A stretch of DNA of 64,000 nucleotides, from the NCBI RefSeq assembly GCF_027359395.1, contig NZ_CP114778.1:1488001-1552000 (forward strand). Direction: 5' to 3'. Source of the stretch: Prochlorococcus marinus str. MIT 1013 (GTDB lineage Bacteria > Cyanobacteriota > Cyanobacteriia > PCC-6307 > Cyanobiaceae). The notes below the pieces were generated by a model. The model made no database searches and had not been told where the DNA came from. It saw only the letters and a program-made list of their open reading frames with translations. A program made the translations under genes and the position numbers. Positions 45,668 to 53,437 of this stretch are shown one piece after another; the stretch's first letter is position 1; the number at the start of each line of letters is the position of its first letter.

Positions 45668-48600
45668 TGGCATTCATCAACGAAGAATATTTAGAGGATA
45701 TGTCTATTGAGTGGTTCAAAGAGATTGGATATTCGTTTGTTCATGGTCCAGATCTTGCTCCAGATGGGAAATCACCAGAACGTGAAGATTACTGTCAAGT
45801 CATCCTTATAGATCGTCTTCGTACGGCACTAAAAAAATTCAATCCAGAAGTTCCACCAGCAACGATTGAGTCAGCAATTCTTCAACTATCAAACCCAAAT
45901 ATCCCTGCACTGCTTTCTTCTAACATGCAGTTTCATCAATGGATTATAACTGGTCTGCCAATTACATATATGGATGGAGACCAAGAGATTGGCATTCGTC
46001 TCAAGGTTATTAGATTTGATGATCCTGCTTCAAATGATTGGTTAGTAGTCAATCAATTGAAAGTAAAAGGTCCTAAGCGAACTCGAATTCCTGATGTAGT
46101 CGTATATATCAATGGTCTACCCATAGCAGTGATTGAACTCAAAAATCCTACTAATGAGAAAGCAGATATATGGGCAGCATTCAATCAACTGCAAACTTAT
46201 AAGGACAATATTCCAGATCTATTTACTCCAAATGTTCTTTTAGTCATCAGCGACGGTACTTACGCAAAAGTTGGGTCTCTTTCTGCTTCTCAAGAACGTT
46301 TTCAACAATGGAGAGTGATTGAGCAGGAGCAAGATCTTGACCCCTTAGGTAAATTCCGAGAGTTAGAAACTCTTGTCCGTGGACTATTTGATAAACAGCG
46401 ATTACTTGATTTCATCAGATCTTTTTGTCTTTTTGAGGATGATGGAGAGATCATCAAAAAGATTGCTGCTTATCACCAATTCCATGCAGTAAGAACAGCA
46501 GTCGAGAGAGTGGTAGAGGCAAGCAAACCCGATGGAGATAGGAAAGGTGGGGTTGTATGGCATACCCAAGGTGCTGGTAAGAGCATTGAAATGGCATGTT
46601 TGGCAGGTAAGTTACTTACTGATCCACGTCTACAAAATCCAACTTTGGTGATGGTTACTGACCGTCAGGATTTAGATGGTCAGTTGTTTGGAGTCTTTGC
46701 TGGAGCAAAAGCACTTTTAGGTGAATCACCAAAGCAAGCAGAGTCAAGACAGGATTTACGAGATCTCCTTGATAACAGACCTAGTGGTGGAATTATCTTC
46801 ACTACTATCCAGAAATTCGCAATTGAGTCAGATGAGGAAAAGTTTCCAACTTTGACTGATAGGAAAAATGTCATAGTGATATGTGATGAGGCACATAGAA
46901 CTCAATATGGATTCAAGGGACGTATTGATTCAAAAACAGGAGAGATCAAATATGGATTAGCAAAAGCACTAAGAGACGCTCTGCCACAAGCAACATTTCT
47001 TGCTTTTACAGGCACACCTATCTCTCAAGATGATCGAGATACTCAAGCAGTTTTTGGACATTACGTTTCCATATACGACATTCAACAAGCAGTAGAAGAT
47101 GGTGCAACAGTTCCGATCTTCTACGAATCACGATTAGCAAAATTGAAACTCAAAGATAGTGCTTTGCCATTAGTAGATGAAAAAGTTGATGAGATTTTTG
47201 AAGATGAGGATGATATTTACTCTAATGAAAGAGCAAAAGGTAGATGGGCAGCATTAGAGGCACTTGTAGGTGCTGAACCTCGTCTCAAGGAAGTTGCATC
47301 AGATCTAATCGCTCACTATGAGCAACGTTCTAAGACTCAACCAGGAAAGGCATTGATTGTAGGAATGAGTCGTGATATTTGTGCTCGCCTTTACAACATA
47401 ATTATTGCTCTACGTCCTGATTGGCATGACCCTGATCATATGAAGGGTGCAATCAAAGTTGTCATGACAGCATCAGCATCTGAGTCAAAACTTCTTCAAC
47501 CTCATCACACTAGTAAGCAACAAAAGAAAGATTTAGAAAACCGTTTCAAAGATCCTGCTGATCCTCTCAAGATTGTTTTGGTTCGAGACATGTGGTTGAC
47601 GGGATTTGATGCTCCTTGCTTGGCAACTATGTATGTAGATAAACCCATGAAGGGTGCAAACCTTGCTCAAGCAATTGCACGAGTCAACAGGGTCTTTAGA
47701 GATAAACCAGGTGGTCTTATTGTTGATTACATCGGCATTGCTCCTCAACTCAAAGAAGCATTAGCAACCTATACAGCAGCAAAAGGTAAAGGTAGACCAA
47801 CTCTTGATACCAGTGAGGCAGCACGTATTCTCAAAGAGCAAATACAGATTGCCAAAGATATTCTTCATCCAGTGGATTGGAGTTCATTTGAAGAGAAAGG
47901 AAAAGTACTAGAACTTATCTCTAATTGTTTAGATCACATCCTTGGCATTGCAGATGGTAAGCAAAGATTCTGTGACACAGTCCTGAAGATTACGAAGGCA
48001 TTTGCGTTGTGTGGAGCAACAGATGAAGCAATTACCCTCACTAAAGAAGTTGCATTTCTTCAGGCAATTAGAGCACCTCTGATCAAAGGAGAAGTTCAAA
48101 ATAATCCGCCTGGTAAAGGAGTTGATTATCAACTACAGCAACTGCTTTCAGAATCTTTAGTTGTCGAGGGTGTCACCGATGTTTTCAAAGTTGCTGGTCT
48201 CAAGAATCCTGATATCAGCATCATGTCTGATGCTTTCTTAGCAGAGGTCAGCAAAATTCCACAAAAGAATTTGGCAGTTGAATTACTTCAACGCCTCATA
48301 AAGGATGAACTGAAAAGTAAGTTCAAAACTAACGTAGTCAAACAAAAACGTTTCAGTGAAATGTTGAATGCATCATTGAATAAATATTCAAATCGAGCAA
48401 TTGAAGCAGCACAGGTAATTGAAGAATTGATTGCAATGGCGAAGAAGTTCCGTGAGGATCTTGAACGTGGTATTGCCTTAGGACTTGATTCTTCTGAGCA
48501 ATCTTTTTATGACGCCTTGGCAGATAATCCATCTGCTCAAGAATTGATGAAAGAAGAGATATTAGTAAAAATGGCAAGAGAACTTGCTGAATTGTTGAGG

Positions 48601-48768
48601 AGAGATGCCACTATTGATTGGCAATATAAAGAGAATGTTCAAGCAAAACTCAGACTCAAAATAAAGACTCTGCTAAAGCGTTATAAGTATCCTCCTGATC
48701 AACAAGCAATTGCAGTTGACTTAGTACTACAACAAGCGGAGACGTTAGGAGAAGAACTTACTAATTGA
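45667..48768 (+). CDS. hsdR: Type I restriction endonuclease subunit HsdR
   Basis: 1033 residues. The N-terminal nuclease domain has RIPDVVVYINGLPIAVIELK (PD-ExK, about residues 138-160). A superfamily 2 translocase follows with Walker A in HTQGAGKSIEMACLAG (about 300), DEAH in VICDEAHRTQYG (about 407), FLAFTGTPI (motif III), and MWLTGFDAPCLATMYVDKPM to ARVNRVF (motifs V-VI). The C-terminal helical domain binds the methylase complex. All key motifs are intact, so the enzyme should be active against unmodified DNA, such as incoming phage or plasmid. Confidence 0.95.
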   Translation: MAFINEEYLEDMSIEWFKEIGYSFVHGPDLAPDGKSPEREDYCQVILIDRLRTALKKFNPEVPPATIESAILQLSNPNIPALLSSNMQFHQWIITGLPITYMDGDQEIGIRLKVIRFDDPASNDWLVVNQLKVKGPKRTRIPDVVVYINGLPIAVIELKNPTNEKADIWAAFNQLQTYKDNIPDLFTPNVLLVISDGTYAKVGSLSASQERFQQWRVIEQEQDLDPLGKFRELETLVRGLFDKQRLLDFIRSFCLFEDDGEIIKKIAAYHQFHAVRTAVERVVEASKPDGDRKGGVVWHTQGAGKSIEMACLAGKLLTDPRLQNPTLVMVTDRQDLDGQLFGVFAGAKALLGESPKQAESRQDLRDLLDNRPSGGIIFTTIQKFAIESDEEKFPTLTDRKNVIVICDEAHRTQYGFKGRIDSKTGEIKYGLAKALRDALPQATFLAFTGTPISQDDRDTQAVFGHYVSIYDIQQAVEDGATVPIFYESRLAKLKLKDSALPLVDEKVDEIFEDEDDIYSNERAKGRWAALEALVGAEPRLKEVASDLIAHYEQRSKTQPGKALIVGMSRDICARLYNIIIALRPDWHDPDHMKGAIKVVMTASASESKLLQPHHTSKQQKKDLENRFKDPADPLKIVLVRDMWLTGFDAPCLATMYVDKPMKGANLAQAIARVNRVFRDKPGGLIVDYIGIAPQLKEALATYTAAKGKGRPTLDTSEAARILKEQIQIAKDILHPVDWSSFEEKGKVLELISNCLDHILGIADGKQRFCDTVLKITKAFALCGATDEAITLTKEVAFLQAIRAPLIKGEVQNNPPGKGVDYQLQQLLSESLVVEGVTDVFKVAGLKNPDISIMSDAFLAEVSKIPQKNLAVELLQRLIKDELKSKFKTNVVKQKRFSEMLNASLNKYSNRAIEAAQVIEELIAMAKKFREDLERGIALGLDSSEQSFYDALADNPSAQELMKEEILVKMARELAELLRRDATIDWQYKENVQAKLRLKIKTLLKRYKYPPDQQAIAVDLVLQQAETLGEELTN

Positions 48769-48833
48769 TATTTCAAACGTCTAATATTTCTTTCTTCGTT
48801 ATTAGTTTTTAGTTGTTTATAGTAGTTCTCTTT

Positions 48834-48901
48834 GGCACGGTTTAGTGGAAGATGCTATCGCCCGGACTTGGATTTGAAGAGTTAGGCACGCTTTTGGCAC
48901 G
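48834..48901 (+). repeat. GGCACG arm sites left of core C
   Basis: A single GGCACG at 48834 (its partner at +11 is degraded) and an intact pair at 48885 and 48896 with 11-bp pitch. They lie 134 and 83 bp before core C, matching the two-pair layout before core B. Confidence 0.72.
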
Positions 48902-48967
48902 CATAGCATCCGCAGTATAAAGTCAGTTATTGCAATCGTTTTTAGAGAATATTAATCGCGGGTTGAG

Positions 48968-48994
48968 ATCAATGCCGATTATACAACGTAGCTC
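48968..48994 (+). repeat. att core, copy C
   Basis: ATCAATGCCGATTATACAAC then GTAGCTC, again encoding INADYTT-stop. It is the right end of element 2. Confidence 0.85.
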
Positions 48995-49039
48995 AAGAAT
49001 GCTGTTATAGCAGTAGATTTAAAGAGTATAGATCGAAGG

Positions 49040-49056
49040 GGTAACATTAAGGTAAC
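49040..49056 (+). repeat. GGTAAC arm pair, 72 bp right of core C
   Basis: GGTAACATTAAGGTAAC, 11-bp pitch, offset 72 bp from the core start exactly as at core A. Similarity to the copy-A flank extends to the intervening bases (for example gatttaaag before and aacagta after). It is probably the left arm of a third, eroded GGTAAC-type element. Confidence 0.72.
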
Positions 49057-49221
49057 AGTATTATAAGACGTATTATCTTGCTATTAGAAGGGGGTAGGGG
49101 GACTCTCGATCCTCGTTCCATACGTAATAGGCTCTCAAATATTTTTTGTCAAAATTTGAGTAGCTATTAGACAACTGCATCTATTAGTAGCTAAAAAAGA
49201 AGTCCACTAAGTTTTTATCTC

Positions 49222-49497
49222 TTGTCTATATCAGTCACCTCTCCTTGTCCTGAGAGCACCGTGGATGAACTAGGAATTAAAAACTGGCCAATCTGGACGT
49301 GTGATGCCAGCTCTTTTGATTGGACATATGACGACAAGGAGACTTGCTTATTGCTTGAAGGTGAAGTCACAGTTACTCCTGAGGGAGGAGAACCTGTAAG
49401 GTTTGGAGCAGGAGACTTAGTTGTTTTCCCAGCTGGCATGGACTGTCGATGGGATGTTCATAAAGCAGTTCGCAAGCACTATCGATTTGGCGATTGA
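49222..49497 (+). CDS. Cupin-domain protein (DUF861/cupin_3)
   Basis: 91 residues, a compact single cupin barrel: WTCDASSFDWTYDDKETCLL, LEGEVTVTPEGGEPVRFGAG and DLVVFPAGMDCRWDVHKAVR. This is the cupin_3 pattern found in EutQ-like and small stand-alone cupins. The start TTG is chosen by frame limits; a later start near residue 11 is possible. Substrate unknown. It lies just right of core C and may be native chromosome or cargo of the third element. Confidence 0.85.
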   Translation: MSISVTSPCPESTVDELGIKNWPIWTCDASSFDWTYDDKETCLLLEGEVTVTPEGGEPVRFGAGDLVVFPAGMDCRWDVHKAVRKHYRFGD

Positions 49498-49506
49498 TTG
49501 ATCTGT

Positions 49507-49719
49507 TTAGAAGTTAGATGAATAATCTTCCCTATTGATTCCGTACTGTCCTGCGATACCTTCTAAGTCATCCATCGAAAGATCAGAAAAATAACGGCGA
49601 ATACATTGAAAGGCGTGAAAGCTTTCTAGCTTTCCTCTCCCTTTATAGATTTCTCTAGCAATTTTTTGTGCGAGCTGTTCTTTTGTCATTTGATTAAGCA
49701 GCCTCGGGACACCATCCAA
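49507..49719 (-). CDS. Small hypothetical protein, 70 residues
   Basis: Predicted helical and soluble (KEQLAQKIAREIYKGRGKLE, then SMDDLEGIAGQYGINREDYS). An ATG at residue 11 (MTKEQLAQKI) is the more likely start, as the first ten residues overlap the end of the upstream Cys-rich gene. Unknown family; it follows that gene on the same strand and is probably co-transcribed. Confidence 0.55.
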   Translation of the reverse strand: MDGVPRLLNQMTKEQLAQKIAREIYKGRGKLESFHAFQCIRRYFSDLSMDDLEGIAGQYGINREDYSSNF

Positions 49720-49975
49720 TCTTTCTCTCTAGTCGCTGCATCCAACACAGACATTTTGAAGTCAAATGATCTCCATGTGGAATAAGACGTTGGTGTAGAT
49801 GACAGGTAAGAATTGTTCTGCAATGCCTGTCGCAGCAATAATTGAAATGTTGACATGTCATGCAAACGCTAGCTGAACGTGTGTGTTTAAGAGTGTCTTC
49901 TTCAAGATAGTCCCACTCCTCTGCTGGGTTGTAACGCTTCTGGGGTAAAACTTTTTGGGTGCGATACGAAGACAT
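49694..49975 (-). CDS. Small Cys-rich protein, possible zinc-binding
   Basis: The frame is open to 50014, but ATG at 49975 (MSSYRTQKVLPQKRYNPAEE) matches the paralogue at 50.5 kb. 93 residues, with the cluster SVCMTCQHFNYCCDRHCRTI, then LTCHLHQRLIPHGDHLTSKC, a late Cys/Trp (LCWM) and IGWCPEAA at the end. The CxxC, HCR, TCHLH and KC spacing suggests one or two zinc sites. Similar small Cys/His-rich hypotheticals occur in marine picocyanobacteria. Function unknown. Confidence 0.65.
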   Translation of the reverse strand: MSSYRTQKVLPQKRYNPAEEWDYLEEDTLKHTRSASVCMTCQHFNYCCDRHCRTILTCHLHQRLIPHGDHLTSKCLCWMQRLERKIGWCPEAA

Positions 49976-50014
49976 TGCCTTAATCCAATAGGTTCTGCTA
50001 CCACTGAATTCCAA

Positions 50015-50492
50015 TCTGATGCACGAAAAACGGCATAGGGCGAGGACGTTGGAGCCATATATCTGTAGCAGTACACATGTACTAGCAACGGTAAGGAGGT
50101 GTTGTCAAGTAATTCTGAAGAAAGTTATTTCTCTTTGTGAACAGAGAACTCTTTTTGCGCGGTCTCTGAAACGGTCAAGCAACCCAAAACCCTTTTTAAT
50201 TTCAGTGGTTTTTCTTTTTGTGAAATAAACAGGTGTTTTCTCTGATGCTCTGATAATTAGGTTTGATTAGGAATGGGTTGGAGTTCTAGAACTTGTGTTC
50301 CCCTAGGTCAGGGAATTGTTAGTTAAAGTGAAATGATTTTTTATATGGATACAAAAGTGCTGAACTTAAAGGCGATGACCAAAATTTCGACCCTTTCTTC
50401 AAATATAAGAAAAAAAGTGACTTGACCTGATAGACAAAGGTAGTATATTTGTATTAGTTTAATCCCCATCACAAGCGCAAAAGGATCATCCA
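50015..50492. other. Divergent spacer between the Cys-rich paralogues
   Basis: No supported gene; a short + frame near 50019 has no coding character. It presumably contains both promoters. Confidence 0.4.
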
Positions 50493-50816
50493 GTGAGCAG
50501 GATGCTTTTTGTCTCTCATACGGAGAACCAAGATGGGACGATCCAAAACACCAAAAGTTGTTCCCCAGTCGAAGTACTGGAGAATCCAGAGGAATGGAGT
50601 TATTTCACTGATCTGGAACTCATCAAGTCCAGAGGAAGTTCCGTTTGCCTCACATGTGAACACTTCACCTATATGTGTGATAAGTCATGCCTGACTCTTT
50701 TAACTTGCCCTTTGCATAAACGCCTTATCCATCAAGGTGAGCACCTCACAAAGCGTTGTCGAAATTGGCAAAAGAAGAGAGTTTTGCAAATCGGATGGTG
50801 TCAGGAAGTCGCCTAA
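50493..50816 (+). CDS. Paralogous Cys-rich protein with apparent N-terminal frameshift
   Basis: The frame from GTG at 50493 gives 107 residues ending in the same Cys cluster as the gene at 49.7 kb (SVCLTCEHFTYMCDKSCLTL, LTCPLHKRLIHQGEHLTKRC, IGWCQEVA). However, the N-terminus homologous to the paralogue, MGRSKTPKVVPQSKY, lies in another frame starting at ATG 50533. The two frames join near 50578-50585 (NPEEWSYF continues in the main frame). It is therefore either frameshifted or has acquired a new N-terminus. The pair is divergent around a 0.5-kb spacer. Confidence 0.55.
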   Translation: MSRMLFVSHTENQDGTIQNTKSCSPVEVLENPEEWSYFTDLELIKSRGSSVCLTCEHFTYMCDKSCLTLLTCPLHKRLIHQGEHLTKRCRNWQKKRVLQIGWCQEVA

Positions 50817-50845
50817 CCACCAACACAAAAATTTTCTAAAAATCA

Positions 50846-51082
50846 ATGAATTTAACCTCTACTGCTGATGAAGTTGTGATGTTTTGTATTCTCGCTTCAA
50901 TGACAATCTTTGATGCTTTACTGACTCTTCTTTCGATATTCAAGAAAGGAGTATGTATTGATCAAAGAAAATTGCTTATGCAAAAAACAAATAAAGAACT
51001 TCGATCACTTTTGGTTGGAGTGAAAAATACTTCTAAAATGAATAAAGCTCAGTTAGTGAACTTGCTGCTCGAGTTGACATAA
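50846..51082 (+). CDS. Small membrane protein with SAP/Rho-N-like tail
   Basis: 78 residues: one hydrophobic segment (VVMFCILASMTIFDALLTLL), then a helix-loop-helix tail (TNKELRSLLVGVKNTSKMNK, then AQLVNLLLEL). The tail resembles SAP or Rho-N helix-extension-helix motifs (LKxLxxxxGxxxSKMxKxxLixxL), often nucleic-acid binding. The combination could tether such a motif to the membrane. It lies 29 bp after the Cys-rich gene. Annotation by motif only. Confidence 0.55.
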   Translation: MNLTSTADEVVMFCILASMTIFDALLTLLSIFKKGVCIDQRKLLMQKTNKELRSLLVGVKNTSKMNKAQLVNLLLELT

Positions 51083-51116
51083 TTAAATCTATAGTTTTGC
51101 TCAATACACACCTTTC

Positions 51117-51180
51117 TTGTTTAGGTATCAAAGGTATCTTGTTATCGCCTAGATCTAATTCGAAGACTCCTATTTCACCT
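51117..51180 (-). pseudogene. Remnant paralogue of the 69-residue secreted protein
   Basis: The minus strand reads GVFELDLGDNKIPLIPKQER, against GLFELDLGDSEIPLTPKQER in the intact gene at 34.4 kb. The signal peptide and tail are gone. It ties the region right of core C to element-1-type cargo. Confidence 0.75.
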
Positions 51181-51258
51181 AACTAAGAGTGGGATGCATG
51201 TGAATGTGATGCACTAAATCCATCAGAGAAAAGACAAGAGGTAGGAAGAATGCCTCAT

Positions 51259-51482
51259 CTAAGCAATCAAAGCAACAGTATCTGTAAAGCAATTACTAGT
51301 GAAGTAATCAGGCATTTGCTACAGATTTTTATAGTTGGCGTATTGAATATTGCCATCAACATGCATGACAGCTTGTAAGTAGGCAGAATTGTCTACCTTG
51401 TTCCAATACATCTCCTGAAACTTGTCTCAGTCATAGTCACCCACTGTTTTCAGAATAAGGCTATTGACTGGATCAAAGAATG
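51259..51482 (-). pseudogene. Decayed copy of the shared C-terminal module
   Basis: The minus strand reads FFDPVNSLILKTVGDYD, stop, DKFQEMYWNKVDNSAYLQAV, MHVDGNIQYANYKNL, stop, QMPDYFTSNCFTDTVALIA, stop. This matches the last 75 residues of the subtilase and the 487-residue protein at 58-63 kb, with two internal stop codons. The parent N-terminal domain is absent. Confidence 0.88.
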
Positions 51483-51514
51483 AATCTATAGATATTAATT
51501 AAAGAGAAGAGATG

Positions 51515-53437
51515 TTACTTGATTTTCTCAATTACTAATCGATTAATATAAATACTTGAACCATTATCAATATAGGATCGAGCCTCGTAACCTTGTGAGC
51601 AGTTATCTTTCTTAGAACTATTGATCAATAGTTCAGTAATTTCTCCATAACCTATGCTCATATTAATTGATTTTAAGTTTTTAAATTTTTTATCTTTCGA
51701 TAGGCAGCCTATCTCTAAAAAATTATTTGATAAATTATTATTGTTAATTAAAGAATAGAAAATTTTAATTTTATACTTACCATTACCAAGATTAACATAG
51801 GGTCCATAGCTTGCAAATCCCTTATTTTTAGCGAAGAGAACTCCATTCTGTTTTAGTTGTTCTCTTGAGGAAGACGGTAATTGATTCCCATACCAAGATC
51901 GAGTGTTTTTATAATTCCTTAAAATATCAAACTCAAACTTCGAGATTTTTGAATAATATTCAATAAAATCTTTTGCATTATTGTTTAGTGACTTTATTAC
52001 TATTCTATTATCTTTACATATTTTATAATCTTTAAACTTAAATGGTAATAAATATTTTTGATTATCTTTGCTTAATAGATAAAAATTATCATATCTACTA
52101 CTTAAAGTTCCTATATTCTGCATCCACAGTTTTGGTGAACCTGATGCATTTAGCACAACAATATCTATCCGAGGATCTTTTAATGTTGCAGCAGAAATAT
52201 TCGCATCCCAGTAGTCTTGAACCCCAATACCAATTCTTGTATCCTTCTCAGTTAATAAAAGTGAATTATTAATGCAATTTGCAATTCCATTACTATCAAT
52301 TATTTGAATTGATTCTTTTAATGAATTTGTATTATACTTAATAAACGCGTAATAGGGTAAGAGAGAAATTGTAATTCCAAAAATAGTTATTAATTTTGGA
52401 AATCTTTTATACGATATACTTAATAAGTATATTATATTTACTATAAAAATAATTATATTAGCATAAAAATATCTATAATAACCAGCATCAACTATGCCAC
52501 GTAGATTCAATAATATGATAAATAGTGACGCTGATGATATCGCATTGATTTTATTTACTTGCTTTAATAAGCTTGGGATATTTGAATTTTTATAAAGAAA
52601 GATACTTAGGAGACCAAAAACAAAAACAAATGGTGTAATTCTTGAATTAAGAACGTGTTCAAACGCAGAAAAGAACGGTATGTTTTTTTGCCCAATAAGT
52701 CTCTCTCCAAGCCCATTAAGATTTAAAATTCTACTGTCAGATAAATATCCAAAGATAAGTCCAGAGAATATAGCGATAGTATAATTTTTATTAGTTCCAT
52801 GATAGAAATCTATAAAAGTCTTTTTTAGACCTTGATCTAACCAATTTTGAACTAAATATCCAAAAGTAAAAGAAAACATAACTAGTAAAGTAATTCGAGT
52901 ACTAATAGCACTAATGAAACAAAGCAAAAATGTAATAATAGTCGAAGTAAAATTTACTTTAAATGTTCTTTTTATTAGTTTTGGAATAACTAAAAGTGTT
53001 GTTAATATATAGGCAAAATGGTTATTCTCAATACGATACAAGGGCAATATCCCACTTTTATATGATGGGACAAACATTAGTACCACAATTGTACTAATAA
53101 TATATGATTTAATATTAGATGTAGAATACAATGTTTTAATATAATATTTTAAAACATACCAAAGTAATAAAATTTTACTAATTGCAAGAATCAATATTGT
53201 CTTTTCGATATTAAATATTTTCCGAAATATAAAATATATAATTTGATCAGGAAAATAAGCTGAAGCTGGCATTTTTAGCCATCTATCTCCTTGTAGAATA
53301 TCTCTGAAATACGATTTTTGAAATACCTCTATATATAGAGAATCACTATTTAGTTTTAGATTATAAAGAGATATTATTATCAATAATAATAATATGCATA
53401 AAACTAAAATACTAAAAAATATTCTTCTTAATTTCAT
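51515..53437 (-). CDS. Polytopic membrane protein of the glycan operon (GT-C-like architecture)
   Basis: 640 residues. The first helix (FFSILVLCILLLLIIISLYN) is followed by an external loop and about nine to ten further helices up to residue 375, then a soluble C-terminal part of about 265 residues. The loop after helix 1 and the many-helix core are reminiscent of lipid-linked-sugar-dependent glycosyltransferases of the GT-C kind or of glycan-modifying membrane enzymes, but no catalytic motif is recognised. It is the last gene of an eight-gene minus-strand operon and overlaps the upstream nucleotidyltransferase gene by 4 bp. Very AT-rich. Confidence 0.6.
   Translation of the reverse strand: MKLRRIFFSILVLCILLLLIIISLYNLKLNSDSLYIEVFQKSYFRDILQGDRWLKMPASAYFPDQIIYFIFRKIFNIEKTILILAISKILLLWYVLKYYIKTLYSTSNIKSYIISTIVVLMFVPSYKSGILPLYRIENNHFAYILTTLLVIPKLIKRTFKVNFTSTIITFLLCFISAISTRITLLVMFSFTFGYLVQNWLDQGLKKTFIDFYHGTNKNYTIAIFSGLIFGYLSDSRILNLNGLGERLIGQKNIPFFSAFEHVLNSRITPFVFVFGLLSIFLYKNSNIPSLLKQVNKINAISSASLFIILLNLRGIVDAGYYRYFYANIIIFIVNIIYLLSISYKRFPKLITIFGITISLLPYYAFIKYNTNSLKESIQIIDSNGIANCINNSLLLTEKDTRIGIGVQDYWDANISAATLKDPRIDIVVLNASGSPKLWMQNIGTLSSRYDNFYLLSKDNQKYLLPFKFKDYKICKDNRIVIKSLNNNAKDFIEYYSKISKFEFDILRNYKNTRSWYGNQLPSSSREQLKQNGVLFAKNKGFASYGPYVNLGNGKYKIKIFYSLINNNNLSNNFLEIGCLSKDKKFKNLKSINMSIGYGEITELLINSSKKDNCSQGYEARSYIDNGSSIYINRLVIEKIK

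Larger units (their letters stand above)
42595..48994. mobile_element. Element 2 (6.4 kb): type I restriction-modification cassette without integrase
   Basis: Flanked by cores B and C. It has its own arm hexamer (GGCACG) at both ends and contains only hsdM, hsdS and hsdR. No recombinase gene is present, so it must be moved in trans by an integrase that recognises GGCACG arms and the argJ core, or it has lost one. Confidence 0.72.
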
